Shown here in pieces: positions 5,837-8,694 of a stretch of 8,694 bases of DNA. The stretch covers positions 1-8,694 of the forward strand of contig JANWJI010000168.1 of NCBI GenBank assembly GCA_025449515.1, written 5' to 3'. Below the pieces are notes generated by a model. It searched no databases, was not told the DNA's origin, and worked only from the letters and a program-made list of their open reading frames with translations. Positions within the stretch are counted from its first letter, which is position 1, and every line of letters begins with the position of its first letter. Position numbers and translations under genes: made by a program. The stretch is from Nitrososphaeraceae archaeon (GTDB taxonomy: Archaea > Thermoproteota > Nitrososphaeria > Nitrososphaerales > Nitrososphaeraceae).

Positions 5837-7063
5837 ATGCCAATAGATACCGGAGACACTAGTTGGATGCTAATTTGTACCGGGCTAGTTATGCTTATGA
5901 CCCCTGCTCTAGGGTTCTTTGAGGCAGGCCTAATTCGAAGTAAGAATTCTCTTTCCGTTATCATGCAAACTTTTTCCGGTTTGGCGATACTATCAGTACT
6001 TTGGTTCATTATTGGCTTTACACTCGTTTATGCGCCATCATTTGGTGGTATTATTGGTAGATTAGATTGGGCTTTTTTTAATGAGGTGCCTTTTAAGACA
6101 TCATTAGGTTACGCCCCGACCATCCCTGGTGTTACTTTTGGAACCTACGAAATGATGTTTGCAGTAATTACCCCCCTTCTAATCACTGGCGCGTTCGCGG
6201 AGAGGCTAAAGTGGAGTTCGTTCTTAATATTCATAATAGCATGGAGCTTACTTGTCTATTATCCATTAGCTCATTGGGTTTGGGGCAAAGGCTGGCTTTC
6301 AAAATTGGGTGTTTTTGACTTTGCTGGCGGAATAGTTATACATACCAGCGCTGGCATGGGTTCTCTTGCGGCTGCCCTTGTGCTGGGACGTCGCCGCGAT
6401 TTTGGTCCGGATATAATGGTTCCTCACAATATCCCATTGGCAGTTTTAGGGGCGGCATTATTATGGATAGGTTGGTTTGGCTTTAACGCAGGAAGCGCCT
6501 TAGCATCAGGGAGTTTGGCTGCGAATACCTTACTAGTATCCCACATTGCTTCGGCTACATCTGCTACAGTTTGGATCCTCTTATCATGGAAGAGGTCAAA
6601 AAAGGCTTCGACCACAGCGGTAATAAACGGAGCGGTGGCAGGTCTGGCAGGTGTGACCCCCGCGGCAGGGTACATAACCGCGCAAAGCTCATTCTTCTTG
6701 GGCCTAATTTTAGGACTGGTATCTTATTACGCAATTCTACTCCTTAAGGAACACTGGAAGATCGATGATGCACTGGATGTGAGTTCGGTTCATGGAATTA
6801 CAGGGATAGTTGGCTCACTAGCAATTGGTCTTGTAGCTACTACATTAGTGAATCCCCATGGACCTACTGGTCTTCTTTATGGAAATCCTATGCAACTTGC
6901 AATTCAGGCGCTAGGAATAGCCGTGGCTGCTATCATGGGATTTGTAGGCACTATCGCGATAATGAAAATTATTAAAAGGACTATCGGTTTGAGGGTAGAA
7001 GAGCACGAGGAAGATATAGGATTAGACATCGCTCAACATGCGGAGAGAGCGTACGTTGAGTAA
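5837..7063 (+). CDS. amt: Ammonium transporter Amt
   Basis: This is an integral membrane ammonium channel/transporter of the Amt/Mep/Rh family (408 aa), which works as a trimer. About eleven hydrophobic segments are visible, from about residue 10 to 376, with no cleavable signal peptide. Pore residues of E. coli AmtB are all kept with a shift of one: F108 and F216 (phenylalanine gate), W149, D161, S220 and the twin pore histidines H169 and H319. Family motifs include GLIRSKN (31-37), HTSAGMGSL (169-177), WIGWFGFNAGSA (210-221) and DVSSVHGITGIVG (314-326). The C-terminal tail GLRVEEHEEDIGLD keeps the cytoplasmic segment that couples to PII proteins. A PII gene follows directly, the classical amtB-glnK arrangement. 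In an ammonia oxidiser it would feed both ammonia oxidation and assimilation. The ATG lies 27 bases after a strong TATA box. Confidence 0.97.
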   Translation: MPIDTGDTSWMLICTGLVMLMTPALGFFEAGLIRSKNSLSVIMQTFSGLAILSVLWFIIGFTLVYAPSFGGIIGRLDWAFFNEVPFKTSLGYAPTIPGVTFGTYEMMFAVITPLLITGAFAERLKWSSFLIFIIAWSLLVYYPLAHWVWGKGWLSKLGVFDFAGGIVIHTSAGMGSLAAALVLGRRRDFGPDIMVPHNIPLAVLGAALLWIGWFGFNAGSALASGSLAANTLLVSHIASATSATVWILLSWKRSKKASTTAVINGAVAGLAGVTPAAGYITAQSSFFLGLILGLVSYYAILLLKEHWKIDDALDVSSVHGITGIVGSLAIGLVATTLVNPHGPTGLLYGNPMQLAIQALGIAVAAIMGFVGTIAIMKIIKRTIGLRVEEHEEDIGLDIAQHAERAYVE

Positions 7064-7089
7064 ACCTCAATTTCATGCCTTTAAACATC

Positions 7090-7098
7090 ATATTTATG
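7090..7098 (+). promoter_or_regulatory. TATA-like box just before the PII (glnK) start
   Basis: ATATTTATG is centred about 28 bases before the ATG at 7123. This supports a separate leaderless transcript of the PII gene starting there, in addition to read-through from amt. Confidence 0.35.
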
Positions 7099-7122
7099 GG
7101 GAATGGACTAGATGACCACCAA

Positions 7123-7473
7123 ATGAAGATGGTTCAAGCAATCATACGGGCAGAGAAGATGCCTGATTTGAAGGAACATTTAAGATCAATTGGTGTTGGA
7201 GGCATGACGGTCTATTCGGTATCAGGTTGGAGCAAGAAGAGAGAACTCCATCTTCAGTGGAGGGGTCAGCCTGTATCATATGACCTTGTACCAAAGACAA
7301 AATTTGAAATCGTTATTCCGGATGAAGAACTAGAGACTGTGATACGGACAATAACGGAACACGCTAGGTCTGGTAGCAGTGGTGATCACGGAGATGGCGT
7401 AATATTTGTTTCCACTATAGAACATGCCGTAAATATTGCAACATTAGAAAAGGATGAGAAAGGTATCAAATGA
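7123..7473 (+). CDS. glnK: PII signal protein, GlnK-like, with altered ligand sites
   Basis: This is a PII-family trimeric regulator (116 aa from this start), expected to bind the cytoplasmic face of Amt. Starting at 7123, it aligns with E. coli GlnB one-to-one from residue 1 to about 88: MKMVQAIIRAEKM, GVGGMTV (24-30), T-loop about 37-55 with W46-R47-G48, and P57-K58 before the beta strand. The frame runs back to an ATG at 7075, but those 16 extra residues have no family counterpart, and a TATA-like box suits 7123. Key sites differ: Y51 (uridylylation) is V51, Q39 (Mg-ATP and 2-oxoglutarate) is K39, K90 is V93, and R101 and R103 are N104 and A106. The B-loop has about three extra residues (GSSGDHGDG, 84-92), while K58, which salt-bridges 2-oxoglutarate, is kept. 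The gene follows amt closely. Family and Amt link are firm; effector binding is doubtful. Confidence 0.9.
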   Translation: MKMVQAIIRAEKMPDLKEHLRSIGVGGMTVYSVSGWSKKRELHLQWRGQPVSYDLVPKTKFEIVIPDEELETVIRTITEHARSGSSGDHGDGVIFVSTIEHAVNIATLEKDEKGIK

Positions 7474-7527
7474 TTAATTTGCATCCGCAACCCATTTACT
7501 GATATGGAAAAATGAAAATGACTAATC

Positions 7528-7541
7528 AGATAGTGCTATCT
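7528..7541. promoter_or_regulatory. Inverted repeat next to the second PII promoter, possible operator
   Basis: AGATAG-TG-CTATCT is a perfect 6-base inverted repeat with a TG centre, and its last base touches the TATA-like stretch of the downstream gene. It resembles the fixA upstream palindrome in having ATAG/CTAT arms around TG. A repressor bound here would block promoter access. Confidence 0.3.
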
Positions 7542-7554
7542 AAAAATTCATATT
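7541..7554 (+). promoter_or_regulatory. Possible TATA-like stretch of the second PII gene
   Basis: TAAAAATTCATATT would place transcription start at about 7572-7580, giving a leader of roughly 20-28 bases. No Shine-Dalgarno site is seen before the ATG at 7601. It is a weak call in AT-rich intergenic DNA. Confidence 0.3.
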
Positions 7555-7600
7555 GGCTAACCGCATTTCTGAATTTGGTAGTGTGTCGTAGAAAAGAATT

Positions 7601-7945
7601 ATGAAACGTATAGATATAATTTTACCACATGAACGATTACGTGAAGTTAACGAAATTCTTCACAACCACAAAGTTGGTGGCCTAACTTTTTACGATATAA
7701 AGGGCAGAGGTCGGGCCAAACGTGAACCCATTGCGGTAGGTCGGGGGGTTATGCGATATGTACCAGAATTCGGATCCAGAACTAAAGTTGAGGTTTTGGT
7801 TTCGGATGACAAGGTAAAGCCCATAATCCAGGATATCATAGACGGGATGAGCACGGGATCTTTTTCAGATGGCAAGATATTTGTATATGATGTCCTTGAC
7901 GCCTATGACATAGGCACTAAGGAGACTCGAGAGAATGCATTATAA
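7601..7945 (+). CDS. Second PII-family protein, divergent T-loop
   Basis: This is a PII-fold protein of 114 residues, close to the usual 112. It begins MKRIDIILPHERLREV, with KVGGLTFYDIKGRGR (24-38) leading into the T-loop. The T-loop is about two residues longer than in GlnB and ends VPEFGSRTKVEVLV (54-67), a sequence style seen in PII-like subgroups outside GlnB/GlnK. There is no uridylylation tyrosine in the usual context (the tyrosine at 53 belongs to RYVPEF). Q39 is replaced by A39 and K58 by R60. STGSFSDGKIFV (84-95) keeps the K90 equivalent (K92), but the R101 and R103 equivalents are D103 and G105. It lies 127 bases after the first PII gene with its own possible promoter. It may control Amt or another target under a different signal; the effector cannot be inferred. 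Confidence 0.88.
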   Translation: MKRIDIILPHERLREVNEILHNHKVGGLTFYDIKGRGRAKREPIAVGRGVMRYVPEFGSRTKVEVLVSDDKVKPIIQDIIDGMSTGSFSDGKIFVYDVLDAYDIGTKETRENAL

Positions 7946-8040
7946 TCTGGACCTTATGAGTTTCTGCGATATATCGAACAATATGAATTAGATAGTGATG
8001 AGAAGGGCAATTCGAGATCTCAATACATTTAGTTGGTCAA

Positions 8041-8047
8041 GAAAAAG
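8041..8047 (-). terminator. Possible T-tract terminator of the minus-strand gene
   Basis: On the minus strand a TTTTT tract lies about 32 bases after the stop codon of the gene at 8078-8464. It is a weak signal based on the tract alone. Confidence 0.2.
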
Positions 8048-8077
8048 GTTATTCAGTCATGGGCACTCAATTTATGA

Positions 8078-8464
8078 TTAGGAGGATAACCTCGAGATTA
8101 GGTCCTTATAGTTCATAATTAGATCAGGATCAACGATTCCTTGTACCACTATATCGTTACCATCTTGAAGCCTTATATCCATAGCCACAGCACTGTACGG
8201 TATTTCAAATTTCTCGATCTTTGATTCGTCAGATGTATCAAATATAATTTTGCAGTCTCCTTTATCACACGCATAGCCGAAAATCCTCTCAATATGTCTT
8301 GCCCCTGAACCACCGCCCCTTCCTCCGGCTGATCCCCTCGATTCCTGCACAATCAAAAAAAATATATCAATTTTATTTTTCTTAGATAAATCTATTTCAG
8401 TACTTGAAACGAGTAGTTTTCTACCGGATAAAGCAAATGCATCCTGTATTGAATTCATTGTCAT
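8078..8464 (-). CDS. Hypothetical protein with a central glycine-rich linker
   Basis: I do not recognise this 128-residue protein. Residues 1-40 look like an alpha/beta start (LSGRKLLVSSTEID, then the hydrophobic strand KIDIFFLIVQ). Residues 42-57 form a Gly/Arg/Ser linker (SRGSAGGRGGGSGARH). Residues 58-128 form an alternating, probably beta-rich domain with C66 and C71 and the segments CKIIFDTSDE and IPYSAVAMDIRLQDGNDIVVQG. No signal peptide, membrane helix or catalytic motif is seen. It is probably a real gene: the frame has sensible amino-acid patterning over its length, and no competing frame of similar quality exists. The start may be the ATG at 8464 or the second Met two codons later. 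It converges with the second PII gene across 132 bases, so it is transcribed separately. The Gly-rich part could simply join two halves of a small domain. Confidence 0.6.
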   Translation of the reverse strand: MTMNSIQDAFALSGRKLLVSSTEIDLSKKNKIDIFFLIVQESRGSAGGRGGGSGARHIERIFGYACDKGDCKIIFDTSDESKIEKFEIPYSAVAMDIRLQDGNDIVVQGIVDPDLIMNYKDLISRLSS

Positions 8465-8694
8465 GGTAGTCTTACGACATGGAATTTTTGCATTGGCAAC
8501 TATGCTCTCTGGATATTTTCAAATCAACACTATCGATCAGTATAGTACGTTTGTAACATACGGAATGATACAAAGAAAAATGTTTCATTCATCATCATAT
8601 GGATGAATCTTGGTTTAAGTTTCACCAATATGGTTGTCACTATATCCCTTTCTTGGGGATAATGCCTGATTGGGCTGCAATACCATATTTTTCT
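8465..8694. other. Terminal stretch without a recognised gene
   Basis: Apart from the inverted repeat at 8587-8608 I see nothing supportable here. It presumably holds the promoter of the minus-strand hypothetical gene; the only AT-rich candidate at the right distance (CAAAAATTCC on the minus strand, 8482-8491) is weak. Two short open frames are present but resemble chance frames. Confidence 0.4.
8587..8608. repeat. Short perfect inverted repeat in the terminal non-coding stretch
   Basis: ATTCATC (8587-8593) and GATGAAT (8602-8608) form seven pairs around an eight-base loop that contains CATATG. No long T-tract follows on either strand, so its role is unclear. Confidence 0.35.

Noticed and set aside
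7967..7976. CGATATATCG, a perfect 10-base palindrome after the second PII gene
   Set aside because: It lies between convergent genes, away from any promoter; a 10-base palindrome in AT-rich DNA is expected by chance.
7995..8045. GTGATGA as a C box of a C/D-box small RNA
   Set aside because: No CTGA D or D' box occurs at a suitable distance downstream on the same strand.
8463..8606. 47-residue + strand frame starting at ATG 8463 with a hydrophobic segment
   Set aside because: It starts inside the start codon of the minus-strand gene, has no promoter or ribosome-binding site, and shows no recognisable family.
8530..8694. Minus-strand frame open to the window edge (54 codons), possibly the end of another gene
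   Set aside because: The translation has no recognisable motif and the composition looks like chance; it cannot be decided without the flanking sequence.

Overview
The window looks like chromosomal DNA of an ammonia-oxidising archaeon of the Nitrososphaeria (Thaumarchaeota) type, most like the soil Nitrososphaerales. This is inferred from the gene content (an Amt transporter with two divergent PII proteins, and an ETF/FixC module), from AT-rich TATA-like boxes placed about 26-28 bases before start codons with almost no leader, and from a Shine-Dalgarno site used only inside an operon. No rRNA or tRNA gene is present to confirm it, and no mobile element, CRISPR array or sign of recent transfer was seen.

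Layout. Positions 17-736 (+) encode a SpoT/MESH1-type HD hydrolase that keeps all the expected catalytic residues. A 185-base promoter region with two inverted repeats and a TATA box leads into a tight three-gene operon (922-4914, +). It encodes an electron transfer flavoprotein beta subunit (FixA/EtfB), an alpha subunit (FixB/EtfA), and a FixC-type quinone oxidoreductase with a fused C-terminal FixX-like [4Fe-4S] domain. A convergent gene (4934-5482, -) encodes a thioredoxin-fold protein with a CNHC active site. The 354-base divergent gap 5483-5836 carries the promoters of the redoxin and of amt, and a structured, relatively GC-rich stretch that may encode a small RNA or a long amt leader. 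The + strand then carries amt (5837-7063), a GlnK-like PII gene (about 7123-7473) and a second PII-family gene (7601-7945). A minus-strand gene of unknown function (8078-8464) follows, and the last 230 bases hold nothing I can call a gene.

How the genes fit together. FixA-FixB would accept electrons from an unidentified donor, and FixC-X would pass them to the membrane quinone pool. No acyl-CoA dehydrogenase or other donor is encoded here. Three departures from the canonical families (the FixA docking loop, the FixB flavin-site arginine, and an insertion of about 80 residues in FixC) suggest a specialised complex. Amt supplies ammonium, the substrate for both energy and nitrogen in such organisms. 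The two PII proteins presumably gate Amt or other nitrogen functions, but both lack several residues that bind ATP/2-oxoglutarate in classical PII, and neither has the uridylylation tyrosine. The most interesting items are these two altered PII proteins, the remodelled ETF/FixC complex, the complete SpoT-like hydrolase and the candidate structured RNA upstream of amt. I did not find a convincing wholly new multi-gene system.
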